The notes beneath the pieces were generated by a model. The model saw only the letters and a list, made by a program, of their open reading frames with translations, had not been told where the DNA came from and did no database searches. Below, one piece after another: positions 23,993-33,355 of a stretch of 48,560 bases of DNA (position 1 is its first letter; the number at the start of each line of letters is the position of its first letter). This DNA comes from Candidatus Gerdarchaeota archaeon (lineage in GTDB: Archaea; Asgardarchaeota; Heimdallarchaeia; JABLTI01): NCBI GenBank assembly GCA_016840945.1, contig JAEORJ010000180.1, forward strand, positions 1 through 48,560, written 5' to 3'. The position numbers were made by a program, and so were the translations under genes.

Positions 23993-26407
23993 TTATGGCG
24001 GTAGACCATCATCAATAATTACATGAATATTAGTCCAAGTTGCTAAGAATATATCTTCTACTACGGGAACAGCTAAATTAATGTCTATTGGTCCACCCAT
24101 GTAGGAGGCAATTGCAGAATTCAATTCATCTATTGTTGTTTTGAATGTTGTTAGAATAGAGCTTAATGCAGAGATAGGGGTATCATTGTGGGCATTTACT
24201 ATGTTAATTGCATAATCAATATTAGCGGAAGCATTATCCAATTCTGGTTGCACACTAGCTTCATCATTGATGTAAATGTAAAAAGATGTTCTATAGATAG
24301 AGTTTATTGAACGAGACATGTTGCTAAGAACTTGTGCAAAAACATATGGTTGGAATACACTATCTATTGCTTGTGTAACACTATAGGCAGCACCGCTCAT
24401 CAATGAATATTGCGAATTATTTGCTCTATAATTCATTGCATCTATAGCGAGTCTTGCTTGAGTGCCATTAGCTACTCCGTAATCACTAAATTCTATTGAT
24501 TTATCCATATAATCAAAGACTGCTGTGAAGTTAACAGCTGACATATCACAGTCATAAGCAGTACCATTATATGCAACATACTCATCTAGAGCATTTATGA
24601 TATTACCGACTGTACCCGCGATGTTCCCTTCAAGTGAAATAATTGGTATTGTAATATTAATTACATCTCTAAAGAAATCAAAGAAACCTAAAGCAGTAGC
24701 TGAATTTGAAGCAACAATATCATTTCTACGTGCGTCTGAAAAAATATCGATTACAGGTTGTAATTCAGCTGAAGCATTCAAGAAATATTGACTGCTTCCT
24801 TCAAATTGATAACCAAGTAATAATCGAACATTTCCGACCAGCATATTGAATAATGATTTGAATAAATGAGGACTATTTAGGAATAAATCTTTAGCAATAG
24901 GTATTAATGCACTATATTCATTGGTAATGTTCAACACGTTATCTAATCCATCTGCAACTTGATTCAAGACATCTTCTACTTGGGTATTACCACCAACATT
25001 TCGAAGGTCATTAGGATCAATGCCAAATAGAATTGATTGAGCATTATCAATACTATCTAAAGCTGAACCCATATATCGATCTAAAAGATAATCGATGTCA
25101 TTTATCATTACACCAACATCATCTTCAATCGAAGCTAATTGTGTCTCGCTAGGTTTTGAACCACCTGCAGTTGTATTAAACATAAAACTAAAGTCATCAT
25201 AAAGTCCCATGAAATCTTCGTATTGATAATAGAAACCATCAACTTCTGTTCCAGTATTATTAGTACTATCAAACATTGCATGAGCTAATGGATTCAATGC
25301 TTTCAATAGTTCAAATCCTGCAAAGATAGTTGAATTGAATATTGAGACTATAAAGCCATACCGACCACTAACCTTTGTCAGCAGCCTAAAGAAGAATAAA
25401 TCTCTTAATCCTTCATAATTACTTTTAGCAATTGAGAACCATTCATCAGCATTATCAAAGAGATATAACATATCACTAAATTGACTCAAATCGTCTATGC
25501 CAGTGAAATTCCCATCAATAAATGGCATTGCTACTTCAGCAACATTTGCTGCACCAGCAGCCAGAGCTCCTCCAGTTTGAGTAATACTTGAGAAACTCAG
25601 TAATAACCAAGGTATAACAGCCAAATTGAGAATAATAACGATTGCTTGTCCTGGTAGTAAAAACCAAGTCCAGAAATTCTTGACTTTTTGGGTGAAAAGG
25701 TTTGCAGTTAACCATGAACTAGCAATAACTAGTGATAACATCACTCCAAACATAATAAGCAAATCAAAAATCCAAACAAATGCTAAATAACCCTTATATT
25801 CATCGATATAATCAAGGATCTCATTTGTTGGGATAATACTAAAGGTGGAAATCTGATCATAACCATTTTCAATTAATCCTAAAGCATTTAGGAATAAGAA
25901 ATATGGGCTAAAGAAGTTTGCTGGATCTCTACCTAGAGAATAGAATAATATAACAGGTATAAAGAATTGTAAAGCAAAGATATAAAATCCACCCAAAATA
26001 CCTTTTTTGACCTTTCTAACAAAAAGACCGGGGAGAGTTGTACAAGCTAACAAGATTACTGCTTCAAGATATGCAAGTCCAGGACGATAATACGCTCCAA
26101 TAAAATTGAATAGAACCATTACGACAGCTGATACACCTGCAGCAACTAATACACCTATCCAAAACCAAGGGGGACCTTTTTCTGGAGGGCCACGTGGGCG
26201 CCTTGGAGCTTGATAATCTTGATAATAACCCTCACCATAAAATTCTTGTTGGTAAGGTTGTTCAGATCTCTGTTCTTCTTGATAGAAATCTTGAGAAGGT
26301 TCTTGATAACCGACTGGTTCGGAATCCCATTCATAACTATCTTTTTTCTTGAGATTCTCTTCCTCATCGTTATTAAGAACATCTATATAATAATCTTCTT
26401 CTGACAT
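23993..26407 (-). CDS. Large membrane protein with extracellular helical domain
   Basis: This 804-residue protein has an acidic, Tyr/Gln/Pro-rich N-terminal tail (1-78, with YQQEFYGEGYYQDYQAPRRP), then about five or six membrane helices (81-280), and finally a domain of about 520 residues with many N-glycosylation sequons (NFT, NNT, NIT, NMS). That pattern suggests the C-terminal domain faces outside. It is mostly helical with repeated IDxxN-type stretches. I do not recognise a family. The low-complexity tail would lie in the cytoplasm and could bind partners; a profilin is encoded in the window, but there are only short proline runs here (RGPPEKGPP). Confidence 0.6.
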   Translation of the reverse strand: MSEEDYYIDVLNNDEEENLKKKDSYEWDSEPVGYQEPSQDFYQEEQRSEQPYQQEFYGEGYYQDYQAPRRPRGPPEKGPPWFWIGVLVAAGVSAVVMVLFNFIGAYYRPGLAYLEAVILLACTTLPGLFVRKVKKGILGGFYIFALQFFIPVILFYSLGRDPANFFSPYFLFLNALGLIENGYDQISTFSIIPTNEILDYIDEYKGYLAFVWIFDLLIMFGVMLSLVIASSWLTANLFTQKVKNFWTWFLLPGQAIVIILNLAVIPWLLLSFSSITQTGGALAAGAANVAEVAMPFIDGNFTGIDDLSQFSDMLYLFDNADEWFSIAKSNYEGLRDLFFFRLLTKVSGRYGFIVSIFNSTIFAGFELLKALNPLAHAMFDSTNNTGTEVDGFYYQYEDFMGLYDDFSFMFNTTAGGSKPSETQLASIEDDVGVMINDIDYLLDRYMGSALDSIDNAQSILFGIDPNDLRNVGGNTQVEDVLNQVADGLDNVLNITNEYSALIPIAKDLFLNSPHLFKSLFNMLVGNVRLLLGYQFEGSSQYFLNASAELQPVIDIFSDARRNDIVASNSATALGFFDFFRDVINITIPIISLEGNIAGTVGNIINALDEYVAYNGTAYDCDMSAVNFTAVFDYMDKSIEFSDYGVANGTQARLAIDAMNYRANNSQYSLMSGAAYSVTQAIDSVFQPYVFAQVLSNMSRSINSIYRTSFYIYINDEASVQPELDNASANIDYAINIVNAHNDTPISALSSILTTFKTTIDELNSAIASYMGGPIDINLAVPVVEDIFLATWTNIHVIIDDGLPP

Positions 26408-26569
26408 GTGGCGCCAACCTTTTTTAATCTATATTTGTTTGTTTTGTTCTCTGATAAAAACATTTCAATTAAGGCAATAGTTTTTTGAGTCCAAATATAA
26501 TGTTTCAACCATTATCTAAAAAGGAAACTAAATAAAAATTAAAGAACAAATAATTATTTGCAAAAAATT

Positions 26570-29113
26570 CTAAAATAATATAACCTCATCTTCTGTTTCT
26601 AGTACCATTTTATCACGTTCAATATTACGACTAATTCTTTTTCGAAAATACTTTACAAATCCCCGAATACAAATTGCTATTATGATTATTGTAACAACAA
26701 CTGAAATAATTAATCGAATAATCAATCTTATTTTTGGATTATCTTTGGGATTAAGAGGATCAGTGCCATATAATACTTCTATGCCATCCTTGAAACCATC
26801 GTCATCCGTATCTTGTTCTCTAGGATTTGTTCCATGAAGATATTCTTCAAGGTTTGATAAATCATCAAGATCAGCATCTGAATCACCATTAGCCTGAAGA
26901 GGATTTAAATAATAGAATACTTCCCAACCATCAGGCATCCCATCTGTGTCTGTATCGGGATTGAACGGGTTAGTAAAATTCCCATACTCATAAATTTGAA
27001 TCCATTCTTCATAATTAGTTAAATCATCTTGATCAGGATCTTCTTGACTATCACTAGCATCTAAAGGATTTAAACCATATCTAATTTCAAAACCATCATA
27101 CATTCCATCAAAATCAGTATCGGGATTATTGGGATCTGTTCCCCAAATAGTAATTTCATCTATATCAGTTATTGAGTCACTATCAGAATCTAAAATATAA
27201 ATTATCAGACCATCGCTTCCTGCAGCTGTTATTACATAGTGTTCAAAAATTTTCACACCATTAATTCGTCCAACACTAGTTCCTCCCACACCTATAGGAT
27301 TATAGGGATTAGAAACATTAAAGACTTTCAACCCAGAATTCATATCGGCAACAAAAACCAAAGAACCATCTTTTGCAATTTCTCTTGCAAAACCAGGTGT
27401 ATCTATTTCACCTACTAATATTGGATAATATGAATTTAAATCAAAAATTTTGAAACCAGCATATCCAATAGCGGCATATAAAAGATTGTCTTCAATTAGA
27501 AAATCATATACGGCACTTGATGTTGTGTAATCTGTAATTAATTCAATATTAGTTAAATTGGTAATATTCAAAACAGTTATTCCATAATTAGTTCCAATAT
27601 ATAAAATATTATCAAAAATAGACATCACATTAACACTTGGTAGTGGTTTACCTAATATATACTCAGCTTCTAGAGTTATTGAGCTCAAGTTGGTGATATT
27701 AACAAATTGGACTGTATTATTTAAAGAACCAAGAACTAATATGTTATTATTATTAAGTACTGTAGCTCTTATATCATAATCATCATTATAAGTTGCAATT
27801 TTAAATGGATTATATGGATTCGAGATATTGATAAAATAAGCACCCAATGAGAAAGCTGATATTATAGCTAAATCATCTACCAATTCTATTGATACAGAAC
27901 TTAGTGTGTTTTCCATAAACTGACTTAATTTTGTGGGGTTAAGTGGTGTGGTAAGATCAAAAATCTCCATACCCCCATAACCATCTGTAATATAGATTAA
28001 ATCATCATGAATGTTTACTTTTGTAGCATAACCATAATCAAAAAATTGGGATTGTAATTGAGGTGATGAAGGATTAATCACTGAAAATATCTTTAATCCC
28101 TTGTATCTATCAGCAATCAAAAGTGTTGATCCTTCTGCAGATGCATCAACACAAAAACCATCTGTGTTATAAGTGCTTAATTCAATGGGATCTGATAAAT
28201 CTGATACATCAAGTATAGCTAAACCCGAATCAAAACAACAACAATAGGCAATATTATCTTCTACATAAACATCATATATTCGTCCATAGTCATTAAAGTC
28301 ACCTATTTTTATTGGTAAATGAGCTTGATTAAAATTGATAATTTCCAAACCACTATTATCATTTGCTAAAAAGGCTATTTTTTGCCCATTAATTTCTTTG
28401 GCAAACACACCAGAACCTAAACCAGTCGAATCATTCCAAGAACTTGCTAATGTTGGGCTCTGCAGGAAGGTAAAATCAATTATCTCAAGACCTACACTCC
28501 AACCAGATATACAAACATATTTACCCAATACGCTGATTCCTGTATGAAGGAACTCATTATTATAATTAGAGATATAATTTGGTAAATACGGATCAGAAAT
28601 ATCGTATAAAAATAAACCTTGGAAATCAGTTATAATATACAAAAGATTATCCTTAATATCGATTTCTTTTGTTAATCCTCCAGGATCTAAATTAGAGATT
28701 AGATATGGTTTTGATGGATTATCGATATTAATAATTGCTACTCCTTTGTCTGATTGAGATACAAAAGCATAGGAACCATGAACTTTAACTTTTGTTGCTA
28801 ATCCTGATGTTTTAATATTGGCTATTTTTACAGGATTTGTTTTGTCTGTTACATTAATTATTTCTAGACCTTGATCACCATTAGCAACAAAAGCTATATC
28901 CTTTTGTACTGTTACTCCATAACCGTCTCCACCATCATCATCAAATTGTCCATATTGAACAAATGAAATATTTTGATTAATTGTTACATCGGATTCAGTA
29001 TTAGACTCGTCAATTAACTTACTAACGTGATTATTATATAAGAAAAATAGTGGTAAAAACACTGAACAAACTAAAATTATTATTAAAAACCAAATTTTAT
29101 TTTTATAGTTCAT
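26570..29113 (-). CDS. Surface LVIVD beta-propeller protein with calcium-type repeats and C-terminal anchor
   Basis: The 847-residue protein has an N-terminal signal/anchor (about 7-28). A long series of LVIVD repeats (about 50-650) shows units such as VANGDQGLEIINVTDKTNPV and FVSQSDKGVAIINIDNPSKP; these build beta-propellers. About six aspartate-rich thrombospondin type-3-like repeats follow (DTDFDGMYDG, DTDTDGMPDG, DTDDDGFKDG), which bind calcium in known proteins. A membrane helix (LIIRLIISVVVTIIIIAICI) and a short charged tail end it. It is a surface-anchored protein, probably with a spacer stalk of calcium repeats. Adhesion is likely but not shown. Confidence 0.8.
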   Translation of the reverse strand: MNYKNKIWFLIIILVCSVFLPLFFLYNNHVSKLIDESNTESDVTINQNISFVQYGQFDDDGGDGYGVTVQKDIAFVANGDQGLEIINVTDKTNPVKIANIKTSGLATKVKVHGSYAFVSQSDKGVAIINIDNPSKPYLISNLDPGGLTKEIDIKDNLLYIITDFQGLFLYDISDPYLPNYISNYNNEFLHTGISVLGKYVCISGWSVGLEIIDFTFLQSPTLASSWNDSTGLGSGVFAKEINGQKIAFLANDNSGLEIINFNQAHLPIKIGDFNDYGRIYDVYVEDNIAYCCCFDSGLAILDVSDLSDPIELSTYNTDGFCVDASAEGSTLLIADRYKGLKIFSVINPSSPQLQSQFFDYGYATKVNIHDDLIYITDGYGGMEIFDLTTPLNPTKLSQFMENTLSSVSIELVDDLAIISAFSLGAYFINISNPYNPFKIATYNDDYDIRATVLNNNNILVLGSLNNTVQFVNITNLSSITLEAEYILGKPLPSVNVMSIFDNILYIGTNYGITVLNITNLTNIELITDYTTSSAVYDFLIEDNLLYAAIGYAGFKIFDLNSYYPILVGEIDTPGFAREIAKDGSLVFVADMNSGLKVFNVSNPYNPIGVGGTSVGRINGVKIFEHYVITAAGSDGLIIYILDSDSDSITDIDEITIWGTDPNNPDTDFDGMYDGFEIRYGLNPLDASDSQEDPDQDDLTNYEEWIQIYEYGNFTNPFNPDTDTDGMPDGWEVFYYLNPLQANGDSDADLDDLSNLEEYLHGTNPREQDTDDDGFKDGIEVLYGTDPLNPKDNPKIRLIIRLIISVVVTIIIIAICIRGFVKYFRKRISRNIERDKMVLETEDEVILF

Positions 29114-29268
29114 TTAGTATTCACCATATATAGTAAATTAATAGGTATGATTGAGTTTTATTTATTGCTATTAATATTATACCTTGTTTGATTATAATAG
29201 AGCTTTTCTCAGTTTTCATTTTTCTGTGATACCGACAGTATTATATTTGGTTAGAAATAATTCAAATA

Positions 29269-30234
29269 TTGGCAATAAATAGCATTATAGAAGAGTTGAT
29301 TTTAATGTCAGAGCGAATAGCCTATGATAATACTGCACGAACAAAATATATGAAAGGTATGTTAATCTCACCAGTTGCTTTTAAAATTGGATCCCAAATA
29401 ACAAAAGCAATACTAATGGAAGCAATTTGCACTCCAAAACCAGGATTAGTTGATCGTAACAATTCAGGTGCACACCGGGATATGGATTTGAGTACTTTCA
29501 TGATTAGTTCAGCATCGATATCTCACTTTATGGCTGTTTCAGCTCAAATGGCAATTGAACATCGTGGAGATTTAGAAGATATATTACCAAAAATACGATC
29601 AGTTGGATTATCAGCTGAAGAAGAAATGTTTCTAGCCACAGATAATATTAATACTCAAAAAGGTTTGATTTTTAGCGGTATGCTTATTGCTGCTGCAGCT
29701 GGATATTTGTCTGCTCGTGAAACTGGTGATTTAAAGACTACCCGAATTTTAGCAACTGTTCAAGGGATAACAAAAGGTATAGTCCAAAGAGAGCTTATTC
29801 AAATGGATAAAAATGAAGATAAAATAACAGCTGGTGAATGGATATTTATCGAAACTGGTATTACAGGCATACGTGGTGAAGCAGAACAAGGTTTTCCTAA
29901 TGCTGATGCCGCTTATCAAGTCATAATGAAAGCATTAGCATCTAAAGTTAGCTTAGAACGGGGAATGATAATGGCTCTTCTTTTCTTAATGACCCGAGTA
30001 GATGATACAAATATACTAGCTCGCCATGGATCAGACACTTTAAGTTGGGTTAGAGATCAAGCAAATAAACTTATGTTAAGCGAGGATATTTATACAGATA
30101 CTTGGTTAGAACGAGTTTATGAATTGGATAATGAATTTATTGAACAAAATATCAGCCCAGGTGGTTGTGCTGATCTTTTAGCTGTTTCATTAATGCTATA
30201 TTATTTAACAAAACCAGAAAAAAGAAACTATTAG
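29269..30234 (+). CDS. citG: CitG-type triphosphoribosyl-dephospho-CoA synthase
   Basis: All landmark motifs of the CitG/MdcB family are present: TPKPGLVDRNNSGAHRDMDL (55-74), NTQKG near 127, GIRGEAEQGFPN near 200 and SPGGCADLLAVS near 300. The enzyme makes the prosthetic-group precursor for the acyl-carrier subunit of citrate or malonate lyase from ATP and dephospho-CoA. The 321-residue form starts at TTG; an ATG at 29305 is an alternative and keeps the whole domain. It is convergent with citC, sharing a hairpin. No citrate lyase subunits are in the window. Confidence 0.88.
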   Translation: MAINSIIEELILMSERIAYDNTARTKYMKGMLISPVAFKIGSQITKAILMEAICTPKPGLVDRNNSGAHRDMDLSTFMISSASISHFMAVSAQMAIEHRGDLEDILPKIRSVGLSAEEEMFLATDNINTQKGLIFSGMLIAAAAGYLSARETGDLKTTRILATVQGITKGIVQRELIQMDKNEDKITAGEWIFIETGITGIRGEAEQGFPNADAAYQVIMKALASKVSLERGMIMALLFLMTRVDDTNILARHGSDTLSWVRDQANKLMLSEDIYTDTWLERVYELDNEFIEQNISPGGCADLLAVSLMLYYLTKPEKRNY

Positions 30235-30251
30235 TGTAACATAAACACTAA
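30231..30251. terminator. Shared hairpin between citG and citC
   Basis: TTAGTGT (30231-30237) and ACACTAA (30245-30251) pair perfectly. The citG TAG stop lies in the left arm, and the citC stop follows directly. Confidence 0.5.
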
Positions 30252-31319
30252 TTATGATTCCTTTTCTTTAATTTTATTTATTATTGGTTGCGCTTCTTTA
30301 GAGATTAGAAAATTATAGGTTGTCGGTGGAACTAATTTGCTAATTTCATCTAAATCGTCCTCTTTTAATAAAGCACGTACACGAGAAGCACTTATTGGTT
30401 TACCATTTAATTCCTTTCGAGGTATAATAGTTAAACCGATTCCTTTTGGTAGAAGAATTTCTTTCATCGCTTGATTATAGGAATTTGTTACTAAATCAAA
30501 TGGTTCTTCTCCCACGAATCTTCTAGTAATTCCAAGAGCAGGAGCAATAAAATCACCAAAAATAGTTACATCAAGACGAGCTTGTTCTAAAGCAATATTA
30601 CCACTTTCTTTCATAAAATATCTTGGGAAAGTTGCTTGGGAGATAATGTAATTACCTCCTTCCAAAACCATAACATTTTCTATATGTTTAGTGCCTTCTT
30701 TCACAAGCTTCACGCGAATATTTGTTGGAAAAATTGATTTATCTTCAGTAACAACAAAAACATATAATTGTTCACATTCTTTAGATGCTGTTTCAATTAA
30801 AAATTGATGTCCAAGAGTAAAAGGATTACAATTTACAACTATTGCTCCAATTTCACCTCTTGTTTTATCTTTAATACCCCGAGTTACAAATTTAAAGTCA
30901 TCAATATAATCATCAATTGTAGGTGCCCCCATTTCAAGCAAAACAATCTCTTCAGTTTTTGCTACTAATTTGAAACCTGCAAAAACATTTCCTGATGTCT
31001 CTTCAATGTTTTTAGGGTTTGTAAAAACAAAAATATGGCTGCGGCCACGATTAAATTGCTCTTTAACTAAAACAGATAATATATGTGCAGATAGGCCTTC
31101 ACCTCTACGTTTTGGATCAATAGCCATACATTTTATGATTTCACCATCTATACTACCTGTACCAACCATTTCTCCTGAAGATTCATCAACAACTTTCAAA
31201 GTCATTTCTATATTATCTTCATACTCAAGATTTTGTTTATCCAGAAAATCTCTGAATCGTTTCTTCTGCTTTTCAGATGGATTATTATAGAATTCATCAC
31301 GATAACCAGATATTGTCAT
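30252..31319 (-). CDS. citC: Citrate lyase synthetase (acetate:SH-lyase ligase)
   Basis: The 355-residue protein has the CitC architecture. A GNAT-like domain (about 5-130) contains DPKRRGEGLS at 68-77. The nucleotidyltransferase domain (about 145-345) has NPFTLGHQ (165-172), the HxGH-class motif, and ISASRVR near the C-terminus. The enzyme activates citrate lyase by acetylating its prosthetic thiol. Paired with citG, it implies that a citrate-lyase-like complex with a carrier subunit exists elsewhere in the genome. The gene lies upstream of a glyoxalase-like gene and after pgk on the same strand, but a spacer separates it from pgk. Confidence 0.88.
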   Translation of the reverse strand: MTISGYRDEFYNNPSEKQKKRFRDFLDKQNLEYEDNIEMTLKVVDESSGEMVGTGSIDGEIIKCMAIDPKRRGEGLSAHILSVLVKEQFNRGRSHIFVFTNPKNIEETSGNVFAGFKLVAKTEEIVLLEMGAPTIDDYIDDFKFVTRGIKDKTRGEIGAIVVNCNPFTLGHQFLIETASKECEQLYVFVVTEDKSIFPTNIRVKLVKEGTKHIENVMVLEGGNYIISQATFPRYFMKESGNIALEQARLDVTIFGDFIAPALGITRRFVGEEPFDLVTNSYNQAMKEILLPKGIGLTIIPRKELNGKPISASRVRALLKEDDLDEISKLVPPTTYNFLISKEAQPIINKIKEKES

Positions 31320-31391
31320 TTATCTACTACCTTCTTGTTGTACTAAAGCAATTAGTATCGAGGGTGTCTAAACTTATCTTAAAACTTAATG

Positions 31392-32744
31392 TTATTTATT
31401 CAAATATTTATCGAAGGTTGGATTGTCATCGATACATTGGATATTTCCCTGAGCAAGATAGGATAGTGCTGCTCCACCACTTAATATGAGGTTAACAGCA
31501 TCACCAAATCCTCCCGTTCTCATATAAGCAGCAGAATCACCACCCAGAATAGTAATATTCAAATCCTTTTTGAGTAATCGCGCCATGAAAGGTAGTGTAT
31601 TCAATCCATATTCATCAACTTTACCAAAAGGTCCAGCTTGGACAAATAACCACTCGTAATCAATAGGTCTTTCGTGATTATTCACTGCTTGAGAAATTGG
31701 TGTAGATAGAAATGATAATATAATATCATTGATATAATAATTAACAGTATGATCGCCAATATCAAGGATGTATCCATCATCATGTTTTGCTGTATCAGCT
31801 ATACTTAGAGTTCTAATTGTTCTACCAGATTCACCTATTTTCACTGTAAAATCAATTGGAAGATAATAATCAGCACCTTCACTCATAACATCAATTAATT
31901 CTTTTGCGACATCAATTCCTTTGTTTTCAAGAAATTCATCGTTTTTCTTTCCCAATGAAAAACCTTTAGCTCTTATTAGTAATTGTGCTGGTATTCCACC
32001 AAAAAAGGCAATAACATTTTTTCTTTGTAGTATTTTCATCATATTCTCTAATTTATCGAATTTAGCCCCGCCAAATCCAAACATAATTGGTTGTGATGAA
32101 TACAAACGTTTCTTAATTTTGTTAATCTCTTTATATTCTTTAATAAACTCAGGACCAAATAAAACAGGTGTGTTATCAAATACAGGTGCCATAGTTGTAT
32201 CTGATCTGTGAGAGGTTGGAAAAGCATCTATAATATAATAATCTAAAATTGGATCAAAAACTTTATTGAAAATTTTTCTGCCTTCTACTAGATCTTTTTC
32301 CATAAAATCTCCATTTGGTATTTTTTCCATTCTAGTGTTTTCAAGTACAACAACATCACCTGGTGATAAACCAACAAAATCATATTCCGTTAAACTTGTA
32401 ATGGGGTCATCTTGGAAATGAATATTAATATTATAAAGCATACCATCAAGCATATCAGCATGAGATTTTAAAGAAATGCAGCTCTCATCAGGACCTTTAC
32501 TTGTCATTCTTCCTTGATGAGCAAAAATTATTGGGATATAACCCATTTTTGTTAATCTGATAATTGTTTCAGCGCAAACATTCATTCTAGGACTTTTTAC
32601 TACTTGTTTGTAAATTTTCCCTTCAAATTCTTCTATAGTTAATGGGCTATTAATGTCAACTCTAACACCTACTAGGCCAGTCCTTTTTTTGTCCATTTTT
32701 TCATAGGAATTTTCCATGATTATTTTATCGTATAACTCATCCAT
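31392..32744 (-). CDS. pgk: Phosphoglycerate kinase, archaeal type
   Basis: The protein has 450 residues, somewhat longer than common archaeal enzymes of about 410. Motifs: VRVDINSP (27-34), HQGR (76-79), LENTR (134-138), IDAFPTSHR (172-180), GGAK (225-228) and GGDSA near 410. It transfers phosphate between 1,3-bisphosphoglycerate and ADP in glycolysis and gluconeogenesis. GAGGAT eight bases before the ATG supports the start. The first 20 residues are an extra, charged N-terminal extension. Confidence 0.93.
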   Translation of the reverse strand: MDELYDKIIMENSYEKMDKKRTGLVGVRVDINSPLTIEEFEGKIYKQVVKSPRMNVCAETIIRLTKMGYIPIIFAHQGRMTSKGPDESCISLKSHADMLDGMLYNINIHFQDDPITSLTEYDFVGLSPGDVVVLENTRMEKIPNGDFMEKDLVEGRKIFNKVFDPILDYYIIDAFPTSHRSDTTMAPVFDNTPVLFGPEFIKEYKEINKIKKRLYSSQPIMFGFGGAKFDKLENMMKILQRKNVIAFFGGIPAQLLIRAKGFSLGKKNDEFLENKGIDVAKELIDVMSEGADYYLPIDFTVKIGESGRTIRTLSIADTAKHDDGYILDIGDHTVNYYINDIILSFLSTPISQAVNNHERPIDYEWLFVQAGPFGKVDEYGLNTLPFMARLLKKDLNITILGGDSAAYMRTGGFGDAVNLILSGGAALSYLAQGNIQCIDDNPTFDKYLNK

Positions 32745-32871
32745 CGAAGTTTATCCTCACACGATTATGTTTTCATACAAAAATAATAATTTTTTTCTTG
32801 TAAATAATTAATTATTTTATGATTATAAAATATAATTAAAGTTTTTGAAACTAAAGGTATATGAGTAAATA

Positions 32872-33243
32872 TTATTCCAGAAAATTTTGAATTTCTATTA
32901 CATATCCCTCAGGATCTTCAGCTAGAAAACATCGTATTTTAATTTCATCTACATTATGAGGTGATGACAAACATTTCACACCATTTTTATGCAATTTATC
33001 AAACCAAATATCAACTTCAGCAGGAGTTTTTGTCACCAAAGTAATCATCACAGTTTTCTCTCTTTGCCAATTAAAATAACCCCTCTTTTCATCAACCAAT
33101 CCTAAGAAAGCACTCTCTGAAGTCTGATATATTTTAGCCCAACCTTGATCATTAATTAATCGGAAATTAAAATTCTTCTCGTAAAAATCAACGGCATTCA
33201 TCAAATCTTTATAATAAAGAAAACTAATTTGTGACTCAAACAT
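32872..33243 (-). CDS. Glyoxalase/dioxygenase-fold (VOC) protein
   Basis: I place the start at the ATG complementary to 33241-33243, four bases after AAAGGA, giving 123 residues; an in-frame extension of 20 residues upstream has no ribosome-binding site and looks untranslated. The VOC pattern is clear: FLYYKDLMNAVDFYEKNFNF at the start and FLAEDPEGYVIEIQNF at the end, containing the terminal glutamate metal ligand. The first ligand position appears non-standard (ISFLYYKD lacks a His). Substrates in this family range from glyoxals to antibiotics. Nothing nearby decides it. Confidence 0.8.
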   Translation of the reverse strand: MFESQISFLYYKDLMNAVDFYEKNFNFRLINDQGWAKIYQTSESAFLGLVDEKRGYFNWQREKTVMITLVTKTPAEVDIWFDKLHKNGVKCLSSPHNVDEIKIRCFLAEDPEGYVIEIQNFLE

Positions 33244-33329
33244 TATCCTTTCACAATAATTAATAAAAACTAATTTAATAAAAAAGATTTGACAGAAAAA
33301 CATGGAAATGATAGATAGGAAAAGAAAAA

Positions 33330-33348
33330 AAGCTGTTAAAAACAGCTT
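33330..33348 (-). terminator. Hairpin plus T run after the HEAT-repeat membrane gene
   Basis: AAGCTGTT (33330-33337) and AACAGCTT (33341-33348) pair perfectly with a 3-nt loop. On the minus strand a run of T and C follows. Confidence 0.65.
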
Positions 33349-33355
33349 ATAATGA

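Noticed and set aside
23993..26407. Actin-regulating role through polyproline binding by the profilin
   Set aside because: The N-terminal tail has only short proline runs (RGPPEKGPP), below what eukaryotic profilins need, and nothing else links the two genes.
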